Below, piece after piece: positions 51,401-62,221 of a stretch of DNA of 64,000 bases. The notes below the pieces were generated by a model. It saw nothing but the letters and a program-made list of their open reading frames with translations, had not been told where the DNA came from and did not search any database. The stretch is from Eimeria necatrix. Lineage: Eukaryota; Apicomplexa; Conoidasida; Eucoccidiorida; Eimeriidae. The translations under genes were made by a program, and so were the position numbers. The stretch's first letter is position 1. Each line of letters begins with the position of its first letter. The DNA is taken from positions 67,001 to 131,000 of the forward strand of contig NW_013655180.1 of the NCBI RefSeq assembly GCF_000499385.1, in the 5' to 3' direction.

Positions 51401-52822
51401 GCCTAGGACTTGCTGCGCCCCACAGTTCAGGAAGTTTCCTCTTAAGATGCGTATGCTGAAGTGTTATACAAATTTATAAGGGCTACATATAGATTGTTCT
51501 CAGGAATGTGCAAAGATTTTAGAATCCTGAGCTGCGCTGCAGAGGATATCAGCGTCGCGAATTATCGCGCTGCGATGCTTTCCCAAGGGCGGAGCCTACT
51601 TGTGAACTGCAGGCGCGGAAAGTACCAAATACGCTTGTAGGAGGATGCTTTTTAAAATTGGGTCATTCTTGTAGTATGTACTCAGGGAATCGGGTATCGC
51701 GCTTAATGACGGCAAAAGCTGCAGCAGCTCCTAAGGCAGCCACGTGCCAAACCCGGGCACGTCTGCATTAATGCCTTAACAGCTCGCTAGGCATGTAGCT
51801 TTGCTTTTCTTCGGCCTGTTAAATTCTCCTTTCCGCTGTGTCTACGTCAACCCCATATGCAGGCTGCATGCTACTGGTCTGCATGTACGTGAGGTTGTAG
51901 CGTAGTGACTACGGGAGAATCCATGGAGGCTCGAAACATACTGTGCGGAATCAAAACATTTCAGGCGTATTTATAAGGTGACGCACACAGCTGGCACACT
52001 GTAGAGGGGCTTATAGCGGTGATACATATATATGGCCTCTTTGACGCAAAAAGGGCAAAGACTTGCAAGCTTTTATCTCACAGCAGCCCAAGTATTTCTG
52101 ACCATTTAAAGGTATGCATTGCAGAAGTTTCGTGTTTGGAATGGCTCCAGAGAGTTCCCTCACTGGAAGGCTGCTGCAAAGTAATATGCGTGCGATTAGG
52201 CCTCCGCAAGACACTGTAATAAAAGGCGTGGGATGCCGTATAAGCAAGTCTCCTGTATTTCACGGCGTAAAACGTTTTACAGTTTCCGCATATTGTAAGA
52301 ATGTGCTGCTGAGCGACATACGGCGCTCCCCATGCTGATACTTCTGGCCTTACTACGGGGTCAGTGCAGATGCATACATTGTACAGCGGTTCGCTCGCCT
52401 GGGGCTAGAAGACGCGGAATCTCCCTATCATGACAATTAATATTTAAATACTGCATTGACTAGCAGCTAGTTGTTGGGAGTGTAGGCATCCGTGGAATTT
52501 CTTGGCAGGCGTAGCCAGATCTGAATGAATTCCAGAGAGTACAGTCTCTCCAGCCAATGGCGAGATATTCACGCCAGTTGCCTAGCGAATTATACTCTCC
52601 GAGAACCTCTAAACTTTTGAGCAAAGGCAAATTGTGGCATGCGTGGTTTCTTGCAGTTTCACACACGCGAAAGCAGCTATAATGGCTCCATTGAGACAAT
52701 CAAATGGCAGGACATTATGATGAAAGCTTACGAGCAGTTCACTCAGACCCACCAGACATGGCATGAAGTATGCCAAGGAATGTTGGGAAAATTCTTCAAA
52801 GACAGTGTTTCTTCACTAAATT

Positions 52823-53068
52823 GTGGGCCATCCAGCAATGTGCAACTCACACACAGAACTATTACACACAACTTCCGAGAAGACGAGGAGCAGGGGCAAT
52901 AGGCGACCCGGCAAAGATTTCGTTGCAGCTGACGAGAAATCTTGGGTATTGATGAGGACTCCTTTTGGACTTCTTTCAATAAGAGTTGCCCAGTGGATGC
53001 AAAATGGAGGACGGAAAGTGATAAGAGCGTGTGCTAAATCTTGGCGCTCCCCGCAAGAAGTATTCTGA
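52823..53068 (+). mobile_element. Possible decayed reverse-transcriptase fragment
   Basis: An 81-codon frame contains RTPFGLLSIRVAQWMQ, comparable with the retroelement RT segment VMPFGLxNAPxxFQxxM; the spacing between PFGL and the final M is the same. The catalytic YxDD block expected about 25 residues later is not recognisable. With the other fragments in this region a decayed Ty3/Gypsy origin is likely, but the piece alone is weak evidence. Confidence 0.35.
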
Positions 53069-53839
53069 CATATTTGGCAACGAACTCGGAGATGCCGCCG
53101 ATTGAAAAAATTCATCCAGTGTACCCTCATTTGTGTTTCACTAACTGTGGAGCAATGTTTCTTGCTCGATTTAAGGGAAGGCCGCGCTGTTATTCGATTG
53201 CTGCGCTGTGAATCTGTGTAGATGCGGGCGCACGGCGGCTTCCATGCTGTAGAATGCGGCATGTCTTCGCGGCTTCTTACTCGTCTTTGTTATTTTGAAA
53301 TTTTTGGTTTGGTTAGATGAATGGTGATTTCCGGTGCCATCCGGCGGAGGGGGTATGCTGATCAGCAGCTGTGCGCATTCGGAAACACTTATGATCCACT
53401 CCTCGGCCCCTCAACCAGCAATGGGTTAAGATGAAAATTCTCGTCCTTCCAAGCATTGCTGTTTCTTTGAGCAATATTCCTGAGATGGGAGAATATTTCA
53501 CTACGGTACGAGCTCTTAAGGGAGCCTGATCTTTCGTTGACGCGAAGCCGTCCGGTTCGGGCGAGTGACCTTGGGCTCTACCCACAACGCAGAGACTTCC
53601 TCTAGCGTTGCTGAACATAGTTTGCATTCTTAGAGCAAATGGTCAAACGCCAAACAACTCTTTTTGGAATACGTCCGTCTTCATTGCTATACAGCGCCAC
53701 AGGTCTACAAACTTCAAGAGCCTCTCCGGGTCGACAGAATCGAAATCCTTTTTGACTTGTAGCCTGCTTTTATCAGCACAACTGAATCGGAGCCATTAGT
53801 CTAGAAAGAAATCTATACCTCGCGATACCTGAAGACAAA

Positions 53840-56800
53840 ATGGCTGCAATGCTAACGGCGGGCAGGGAAGAGATACCCATTTTTGAAGCCTTGCAGTCGG
53901 CGAGTAATACGCTTATTATGCCGCCTTCTCATCATCAAGTACAGCAGCAAAAGCAGTCCCATGCAAGTCAACAATTCCAAGAGGAGCAGCAAAGGCAGCC
54001 GTCTGTACAATTGCCCGTGAAGGCAGCAACTGACGGCGGAATGGATGCGACTGCTCGTAACTCCGGTACTGAAAATCCAACAATTGTCGTGGGAATGCTG
54101 GTGCAATGTGGGGAATGCGGCAAGAAATTTATTAATTCCCACTATTTGGATAAACATATTAATAAAAGGCATCGGGGAGATGTCCGGCAGTCCGGCATTG
54201 CCCGATTTGATACATCACACTTCTCAACACTTGGCCAGACTGGGTTTCAGCAGCCTTTTGAGACCGTCAGAGCGATCGTATCAGCACCTCTATCAATATT
54301 TGAGCAGCAGCAGCAACAGCAGCTTAAGCAACAACAGCAGCTTTTGCAGCAGCAGCAAAGCCTTCAGCAACAGCAGCACCTTTTACAGCAGCAGTTAAGC
54401 ATGCTAAGCGCTGCTGCCTTGAGAGCTAACGAAGTGCCACAGCCGGTCACTGCAATTTCTCATCCTGCTCCAGTAGTATCCGCCACAGGAGCTGTGCCAT
54501 TCGGGGAGGTGGGAAACACTCTTGCTGCAGCGGCAGGAACCAAGAATTCTGCTATACCAACGGCAGACGATAAGCAGCAGACAGTGGCTGAAGTGAAACA
54601 AGACGTTCAGAAGGAGATTCAGAAAGCAGTCAAGGTTTGTCAACCGGCAAAAGTATTCAGTTCCAGCGTTTGATGAGCCTTAAGCTACTTGACTCGTATT
54701 TTTGCTGACAAATGAAGCACCAAACTGGCAAATTTGTGCCGTGCTGAATTCACTTCGTCGGATAGCCAGATACTGTTTTTTTTACAGACACTAAGAGACA
54801 CCTTCAAAGACGAGCTCTCCGAGCTGCAGCAACAACTCAACAGCATTGAGGCAAGAACAGCGCATTTGTGCTAAATACTTAAATGGCAAAGCATCACACC
54901 ACAGGAGAGCATTATTGGCACTTCAGTCGAGGATTCCGTTGCATCGATGCGGAAATTCCGAGTCAAGGCTATGCTTGAATGCGTGCGCTCAGGCTCCACA
55001 ACATCGTGACACCGCTTTGATGCTTCTAAATGAAATAAGGAGCCCGACTTTAAGAAACACAAAGGTGACTGTTGTGGAAGACGAATAAACAGCTCCGACA
55101 CACACAACAAAATACATAGATGCAGTTGCACTCGAAATTGTAGCTAGCTTCAGCTTTATCAGGCTCGGCGATATGGTTCACTGCACAACTACCAGCATAA
55201 TTATGACTTCCGTACACACTGATCCACATTACCCTCTTTCGCCACTTCGCTCGCAGAAAAATCGGACTAGAAAAGCCGAAGATGCAGCTTTCTCTCATAC
55301 AACAGGACAGAAGGTGAGATAACACAATGCGAAAACAGCAGCATGAAACAGTTTCGGAGCCAGAGGAACCAGGAAACTTGCGTCAGTGCCAAGTTTGCGA
55401 GTGAAGCAGCTCGGTCAATCTGTGTTGTTTGCTCATGCAGCATTCAAAACCCACGCGGCAATGCCATACCCCGTCTCCCATGTCTTCAAGTCACTCTGGC
55501 CAGTCTTCACCGGCTTTTCGCTGTCTCGAATTCATCTGTCCAAACAGATTTGCCTAGCAAATCCTTCAGGCTGGAACTGCAGTTCTATGGATTTGCTTAC
55601 GGGCCTTAGATACTGCTACCTTCGTATAATCCAGTGCCGGTTTGCAGGATTGATTTTCCTATGTGCTCCAATTTTGGTGTACCTACCGAATCTCTCCTTT
55701 TCGATGGCTTATGTCGCACAATATTCAGTGTCCTTCTGCGAGTGACACGGCATTATATGAAGGGCACAGCAAATCTGCTTTGCAAGTACGAAGTACTATC
55801 CTCGTACATGCACACGTGTTGAAGGAACTCCGTCTTTTGATTCGCTTGCTTATGATGCAGAAAGCGGCGAAAGCAGTGGGACAAGCAGCAGTCGCTCCTA
55901 CAGTTTTACAGGAAATGACTGTGCACGAAGTGGGAAGCCCCACAGAACACAACCTAATTGCAGCATAGGAAGAGACAATGAGCGTGTACAAGGCAACAAG
56001 AGAGGGCGTCATAATGGTTCTTCAAAGGAGGAGTTTTACGCTGGTCGAAGTGTAGCGAAGCAAGGTCCACGGACAAATCGGCGCAGTTCAACAAAACCTT
56101 TTAACGAGCTAGACCAGATATGCAACAGTACACGCCTGGAGGGTGTGGCTAATGAGGATGGTGCCGTCACAAACGAGCTTCGAGGTCATCAAAATAACGC
56201 TGAAATCCGCTCAGTGGACATGCCGCAGACCACTGCTGCCACAGGTCCAGAAGCTGCTAAAGAGATGCGACGTGCCATCCTTTGCCTCTTGATGTACTCA
56301 CACAGGCAAGCACAAACGTATAAGTCGAAAGCATTAATTAAAGACTTGCAAGGTTAGGCATCCTTAGAGCTTACTGTGTAACTGTGTAAGCCCTGAGGCG
56401 TGTACTACTAGGAGCTGCAAATCAGTTTCCCTCGCAGCGCAGTTCGACACAAACAAAACCAGCACTTTGTAGTCTTCCGAAAGATGTTTCCCAGTCTCTA
56501 CATGCCGAATTGTGCAGGGAATTTATGGCTAGAAGCCAACTGCCCGACGTACTTAGACATAACAACAAGCCCCCTCCGGATGAGGTAGAAAAACAGCTTG
56601 AATTGCCCCCAGGTACGCTGTCTTGTCAGTTGGCCAACTACTTGCTTCATCCGGCTGTGGCGGGGCAGCGATCGGGTGTCACCACGTCCAACGCTCCGCA
56701 AAACTCTGATAGTTTAAACTTGACATGGCCAACACCACACGGAACAGGCGGTTGTTGTTATCATCTACATAAGCCCCCACCTCCTCCAAGAGCATTCTCC

Positions 56801-57991
56801 GTAAGGGCTAAATTCCAGCAATTCTTGCAGCGCTTCTCGACCAAACCTGCGAACGGTCCTATTACCTGCCCTGCAGCTCAGCAGCAAGCCTCTGCTGCAA
56901 ATGGTCCTCTTCAAAGCCCACGCCAGAGGTGGCTTCCCCCAACTGCTGTGCCGCCTGCACAGTTGCCTGTGCGTAATATGGGCAACAACCCCTTGGTGCG
57001 TCTCAACGGTGCCCAACTATTGATGCAGCATGCAGGGCAGTCCGGTAGCGTGGCGTTGCCCCCAACAGGGGTACAGAAGCACCCACAGCAGATACTGCCT
57101 TATACTATCGACGGCGGAGCTGTTCAGACTCCCGCTAGATCCCTTCCCATAGTAACCAATACGTCAGGAAGCAGCACAGCTCGTCGAGGGCCTCTGGGAC
57201 CAGTACCTATTCGTAACCAGTTCCCTGAAAGTTCTACGGGCGCTGCGCAACGCCAGCCTCCGCCGCCTACACAGTTTGAATCGAATTCTGGAGGAAGGGA
57301 GAAGTCAAAGTCTATCACAGAGAGGGAAGTAGGAACAGTTCTGCCTGCCCTTGCGTGGGGTGGCGAGGAAGCGATTCCCTCAGAAGAGGACCTCGCGCTT
57401 CCTGAGCCCAAATCCCCGTTTTATCCACCCAGAGGCACTGAAGGTGGGAGTAAGTTAGGCCCAGCCTTCCCGCCATGCAGCAGCTGGACTCCCATTGAGC
57501 CACCACAGGCAGCGACGTCTGTTCCACTTTCAGTCTTCCATGCTGCACTGGCGGCAAGCGGAGCTGCTCACCCGCCTCAAACGGGCAGTATTGGAGACCG
57601 GCAAGTATCTTTGCAAGCTCCACTGCAGCAATCAAGCAACCGCAGCCTCCCTGTGAAGCAGCAACAGCAACAACAGCAACAGCAGTTGCTCGGTCAGTAC
57701 ACAGGGCCGCACCCCTTTGGAGGCAATGCTGGAGATAATCGCAGGCAAACTGCACCTCAGAGTGAAGAACCCAGTGCAATACTGCTCAGGGCACCTGAAA
57801 ATGCCTTCGGGATCTTTGGAGGATCAACAGCTTCGGCTCCAAATCAGGGTCAAGGTGGCAGGCCCGGCAACGCGGAATATCTCCCGTCAGCAAGGGGCAG
57901 CAGAACTCTTCCTGAAGATGCGGGCTGGACAGAGGCGCCCTACCAAACAGAAAATGATCTCGGTCCTTGGCAGTTTGCAGGGCTGATGTAA
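53840..57991 (+). CDS. C2H2 zinc-finger, Gln- and Pro-rich coiled-coil protein
   Basis: The start ATG at 53840 opens a 265-codon exon (to 54634, before GTTTGT). Residues 90-111 form one C2H2 finger (C90-X2-C93-X12-H106-X4-H111, including KKFINSHYLDKHINKRH). A Gln-rich coiled coil follows at about residues 155-193. Later exons: 54788-54850 (TLRDTFKDELSELQQQLNSI), possibly ending at a GC donor (GAG|GCAAGA); 54927-55064; probable exons near 55258-55313 and 55340-55400; about 55770-56352, rich in Ser, Arg and Asn; and 56463-57991, a Pro/Gln-rich tail with nine consecutive Gln near 57655. The join 56352 to 56463 is in phase. A single C2H2 finger followed by coiled coil recalls DZIP1/Iguana basal-body proteins, but the N-terminal Dzip domain was not recognised, so the family is left open. 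Exons between 54850 and 55770 are the uncertain part. Confidence 0.65.
54302..54400 (+). repeat. CAG/CAA tract coding for poly-glutamine
   Basis: About 100 bases of mixed CAG/CAA with interruptions lie within the zinc-finger gene and encode Gln runs broken by Leu, Lys and Ser. Mixed codons suggest retention at the protein level rather than simple slippage. A second, shorter run lies at about 57655-57685 in the last exon. Confidence 0.8.
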
Positions 57992-59171
57992 AACTGGGAT
58001 ATGAAACGTTTGGGCGCTGCTGTGCGTGGACCCGAAACACACGAGCCAACCATGCTAGCCTCGTTTAGTATGAGTGTAACAGTTCTTTAATGGCTCGCCC
58101 GATATTTGCATCCAGTCACACTGGTAGGCAGAGGCTAACATGCTTACCGGATGGTTCAATGGCGAGGCCAAAATCAACTGCTCCTAATCAACCCCAGAAC
58201 GGTTCGGGGGTTCTGAAGTATTTTCCCCTCTTCGTTCCATAACAAGAATTAGTTTTGGAGCCTCCATGGCTACTTGAAGTAGGAAACGCATTGATGGGCT
58301 ATCTCATTTAAGCGCCAGCGGTCTCTCCATTCTCCGCGCTGCAGGAGCACTAGAAAAAAATGGTACAGCTAGAAAAGACACCAAAGTAATAAAAATCATA
58401 ACAGTACAATATTGGTTGGTGAATATGTATTCATTACTGCAGCACCCTGTCTGAAGAATCAGCGTGAGCACAGCAGTTAGCGAAAAAGAACAGAAGGGGG
58501 CTGACAGCGGAAAAATGTACTTATTAATTAGGGCAAAATACCAAAAAGAGATGTAGAGTCGAAATCTTCCAAAAATATAAGATGGAGGGGACGGGTTGTC
58601 GTCCGAAAATCGAGAAGCTTCATTATGACATCGCGTGTGTTGCGCCCATGTTTGATATACTACGAACTATCTGTGCACTCTACTCCGAGGAGAGTAATCA
58701 TCCACCGAAATAAAGATTCTACCGAAAAGAATTCTTTAAAGCATCCTGCAGCATTATGCAAGTGAATGGTTTCGCCGTTTGCTTCAGATTTTGAGACCTT
58801 TCGGGTAAGTGACCTCGTGGGGCCAGATCAAGCACGCAGTACTGACCTGTTACGGAACAGCACAAAGGCCTTTCAGTGTCTTCTTTTAAATAATTCGGGA
58901 TAAGGACATAAAATACTGGTTCGATCTGAACTCAATTTTTCTAAAGATGAGCAGTACGGCGCTGCTTTTTAGCGCGGTGGTCAGCCCTGTCGTAGTATCT
59001 CCTGCTGCCCTTAGTTCATGTCTTTTGGTCCCTCTTCAGCGCTGATCACTGCATTTTTCTTTGTGATGCATTCTCGCTTGCCTTTTAGCCTCTGCTGTTT
59101 AGTGCATTTGGCACCGTAAGTCCAAGGCACCAAGTTTTCCGTTTTCGTGTTGAACCGCATTATTGATCAAA
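57992..59171. other. Intergenic between zinc-finger and MORN genes
   Basis: No convincing exon or repeat was seen. The left part is presumably 3' untranslated region of the zinc-finger gene, the right part the upstream region of the MORN gene. T-rich stretches near 59040-59110 precede the MORN start codon. Confidence 0.5.
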
Positions 59172-60421
59172 ATGGACGGAGAGAGTGATGAGCTTGGGAC
59201 TCCAAAATTTGAGTTCATTACACCAGAAGGAAGGCAACACAGTAGCAGGGGCTATACAGGCCCCGGAATTGCGACCTACCTTGTCGATGAGGAGGGAACT
59301 ACTGAAACTTTTGCAGGCGAATATGTCGGCGGCATCAGGCATGGGGAAGGCAAGACCTACTGCGCAAAAATAAGCTAAAGCAGTACAAATATGAGGGGGC
59401 AACCGTTTCTTAGGTCCAATGAATAAGCATTGCACAAGTGAGTGCCTCATATATGCGTGTCTTATGTGCGTTTACATATATGCTCTTATTATGTGCTTTA
59501 GGCGAGTATCAGTTTGCAGATGGCTCACAATTCAGGGGTACCTACGAAAACAACAAAAAGAATGGGCTGGGCAACGCAACATATGTTAAGAGAGAACTTA
59601 CTGAGGAAGGAGGTAATTCCGGTCTCAGCAGGCAGTTGACAATCTAACAACTTCACGAGCCATTTGACGATGCATGGATCCCCGTTTGGGCCTAGCCACT
59701 GATCTTTCGCACAGCTGCTCGCACCTGAGGCTAGCATATTCGTCAGAATAGCTCTAAAATGAAGAAATTTCGCGAAATTGACACGCCTGGGAGTATCTCA
59801 ACTAACGAAAATTTTACTTTTACAGGAGAGGCCCACATAATTGGTGAATTGAGATACTTGGGGCACTTTGTAGGCGGACAACGGCAATCCTATGGCTGCA
59901 TGACATATCCAAACGGTGATGTGTACAAAGGTACTAGTGTAGTCTGCCTGCTGCCTCATGATTTGCCCCCATGATAGCTTTGCCTGTAAAAGCTTTTTCC
60001 AGAAAACGATGCCTACTGTGAAAGGCAGTTGGCTGAGCGTCTGGAAGCGAAGAAAAATAAGCAGGCTCTGTCCAGCAAATTTTAGGAGTGAACGAAGACA
60101 AACGTTGTCTGTCTGGTTGATTCTTCTGGTGAATTTGCTGCGCTGGATGCTTTGCCAACTGTACAAACAGGTGAGTGGCTCGGTGGTCAAAAGCACGGCG
60201 AGGGGTCTTATCACTTTCGGTCTGACGGATCCATACTTTCTGGCCTGTGGGTTGCGGGATTCTTAAAGAGAGGACGTTGGATCCTCCCCACCGGTGCAGT
60301 TTACGTAGGAGAGTTTGAGCTGAATAAGCCTAATGGGCAGGGCTCCTGGATACTACCTAATGGCAGTCAGGTGCTTGTGGAGTATATCCAACATGTGGGT
60401 GAAGAAGCTTCCGTCGAATGA
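59172..60421 (+). CDS. MORN-repeat protein, 214 aa, four exons
   Basis: Exons 59172-59349, 59502-59612, 59826-59930 and 60171-60421 join in consistent phase (1, 1, 1) to 215 codons including TGA. The start is the ATG in ATCAAAATGGACGG. About six MORN-like units run from residue 47 to near the end: FAGEYVGGIRHGEG, FRGTYENNKKNGLG, YLGHFVGGQRQSYG, YKGEWLGGQKHGEGSY, a degenerate LSGLWVAGFLKRGRW, and YVGEFELNKPNGQGSW. The first intron has a GC donor (GAAG|GCAAGA); only this join restores the repeat. The junction of exons 3 and 4 completes unit 4, which fixes that intron at 59931-60170. MORN repeats bind membranes or scaffold proteins; in Apicomplexa such proteins serve the inner membrane complex, daughter budding or flagellar structures. 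It is shorter than MORN1, so no specific name is given. Confidence 0.85.
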
Positions 60422-61379
60422 CTCTCCAGATAAAGCCACTGCAGCCTGCGCCCTTTTGTGTGCCCGAGACTTTGGACTGTACACGTAACCAGTAATTAAT
60501 AAGCCTTGTCAGTCTTTCGTATTCTTATAGACTCTTGAAACTACTTGCGGCTCCCTATGCAGAGAAGAGAGATATCCAACCAAGGGACAATTGAAGAAAA
60601 TGCAACAGAAGAAGAAGAAGATAACCCAAAATACGAAATAGAACGCATGAGCATGCGATGCATATGCAGTGTTAGTACACGAGAGTAGGCTACTCATCGC
60701 AAAACTTCTTCATCGCCTCATGCGATTACTCAAACGCCGGGCTTTGAATACCACGGGTGCTATATAAGCGCAACTAGCAAGCGCAGAGTCGAGGTAGTGC
60801 CTCCAGCATGGAACACCGACACTCGCGCCAACGACTTTACCGAGCGTCTATGACTGACTACATTTAAAACTATATTTTCTTACTCGAATCTAAGACTAAG
60901 GCTGAAACTGAGCATTAAACAGAGCATTGCTGCCTGCTGCCTGCACTTCATCATTTGAAGACATGTTAAATGGAGGAAGGCAGCTGCGAGACAACGAGGA
61001 TGCAGCTAACCGGCGGCAGGCGTGGATAAGCTAGCAGCATTGTAGTTTCTGAAGGTCATTGTACCAGGCATTAGTGATGCGGACAGAGAGCAGGAGGTGC
61101 TACTTAGCATAAATAAGTACGCAGAGCTCAGACTATAGATACAGACTGCGCAAAATCTACACAATAGAGGAAAGTGCAGTAAAGGACTAGAAATGTTATA
61201 AAATTAATTTGACTTATTCACAACAAGCATTAGCCGCCGTTGCGTTGCCAGCAAAGGAGGGAAAAAAATATTCCTGCTCCTGCATAGCTCAATACCGCCC
61301 AAGAGGGCAAAGGTACAAAGTTTCTCCTTGAATAAGCGGAAAGCTCCGTTGATACCAAATCAACCCAGGCAGTCCTGCC
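60422..61379. other. Intergenic; nothing recognised
   Basis: The sequence is purine-rich in places (GAA-rich near 60595-60625), with no frame of coding character, RNA gene or large repeat. Confidence 0.5.
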
Positions 61380-61898
61380 ATGCTGCTAACAGCCTTAAAA
61401 GGCTTTTCTGTGGGGCTACTCGTGCTGCGGTGCTGCATAATCAGCATGCCCACAAGTCCTGATGGGGCAGTGAGTGTAACAGTGTAGTTGGAAACACTGT
61501 AGATGGTGAAGCTGCGCTTAGCACGTCTTGTTGTCGCAACTTTACTGGAAGCACTAGCTGCGGGCTCAACAAGCAGTGCTCAACAAAATTTTGAACGATA
61601 CATGGCAAGAGCTTTGTCCCCATTGTGGGAGACACCAGAGATTGTCCTGGATAGCTATGTAGGATGGCGAAGGCAGAAGCATCAAGTTCCGGCAAAGCCG
61701 AAAAATAATGTCCCCAAAGGGTTGAGAGACACTGAATTTCTGCCTGAGATTTTGCATGGTTTTAAGAAGCGTCAAAATGCAACATGAAGGAACTGGCTAG
61801 CGAGAGGCGTAAACGCAGAGAGACTCTTTTACAGCTTGGAGTATAGCTTGAAGGGGAGCGATAACAAATTGATGAGGAGCTACGAAACACGGCGATGA
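61380..61898 (+). CDS. Small unknown protein, about 147 aa, with very short introns
   Basis: Best model: exons 61380-61469, 61503-61758 and 61801-61898. The first begins MLLTALKGFSVGLLVLRCCI, a possible signal or anchor sequence, and ends at a strong donor (GCA|GTGAGT). The second reads MVKLRLARLVVATLLEALAA, then PLWETPEIVLDSYVGWRRQK. The third reads RGVNAERLFYSLEYSLKGSD to a TGA. Introns would be 33 and 42 nt, both multiples of three and both containing a stop in the exon frame. Without splicing, the second exon alone gives a 94-aa frame ending at 61787. Phases are consistent (0 and 1). No family is recognised. The gene lies convergent with the minus-strand zinc-knuckle gene. A mitochondrial or secretory destination could be guessed from the N-terminus, but not decided. 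Confidence 0.45.
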
Positions 61899-62221
61899 TG
61901 CCAAAGAACTTCTTCCTGTAAGCTGCCCTTTACTTCTTTCAATGCCTATAGTAAAAAACGTAAGTGAAGGGAAACCGATTTTTCGGGATATCCAGAATGC
62001 TGAGAAACACTCTCTTGCGAGTGCTCAGCGTGCGCAACACCTTCAGTAGAAGCTCGCGCAGCTAGTGAGTCAAAAAGGGAGGCTAATAAATATTAATTGA
62101 GTTCCGCCTTTTGAACTGAAGCATAGGGACATGAAGCAAAGGACAATACGGATGCTGGCTGTACAGATGCTGCAGTCCTGTTCTCCGTAGGGGTACTACT
62201 GGGCTTTGCAGCCCTGGTGCA
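61899..62221. other. Spacer between convergent genes
   Basis: Contains the 3' ends of the small + strand gene and the - strand zinc-knuckle gene. A helix-like + strand reading (DIQNAEKHSLASAQRAQ) near 61990-62050 runs into a TAG and is not called. Confidence 0.4.

Larger units (their letters stand above)
22519..53839. other. Gene-poor region of about 31 kb with retroelement debris
   Basis: No frame in this stretch shows a conserved host domain, consistent splice sites or the codon character of the flanking genes; frames are mostly under 130 codons and evenly spread over both strands. The stretch holds the Ty3/Gypsy-like fragments, the tandem duplication and the inverted repeats listed separately. 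The rest showed nothing recognisable: no tRNA, rRNA, telomere-like array or CRISPR-like array. Lineage-specific or non-coding RNA genes cannot be excluded by eye. Confidence 0.5.

Noticed and set aside
51216..51479. Reading with ITAFEEGEYN resembling an RT segment
   Set aside because: Only a few residues match and the expected PFGL block is replaced; too weak to call.
60003..60110. Possible extra exon of the MORN gene (ENDAYCERQLAERLEAKK)
   Set aside because: It runs into TAG and TGA. Joining 59930 directly to 60171 completes a MORN repeat in phase, so this segment is intron.
61780..62096. Idea that TAG and TAA encode Gln, since helix-like frames seemed to continue through them
   Set aside because: At 61800-61898 a different, fully open frame (RGVNAERLFYSLEYSLKGSD) explains the sequence better, and intact exons elsewhere end normally. 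The pattern is chance helix-like reading in Gln-rich sequence.
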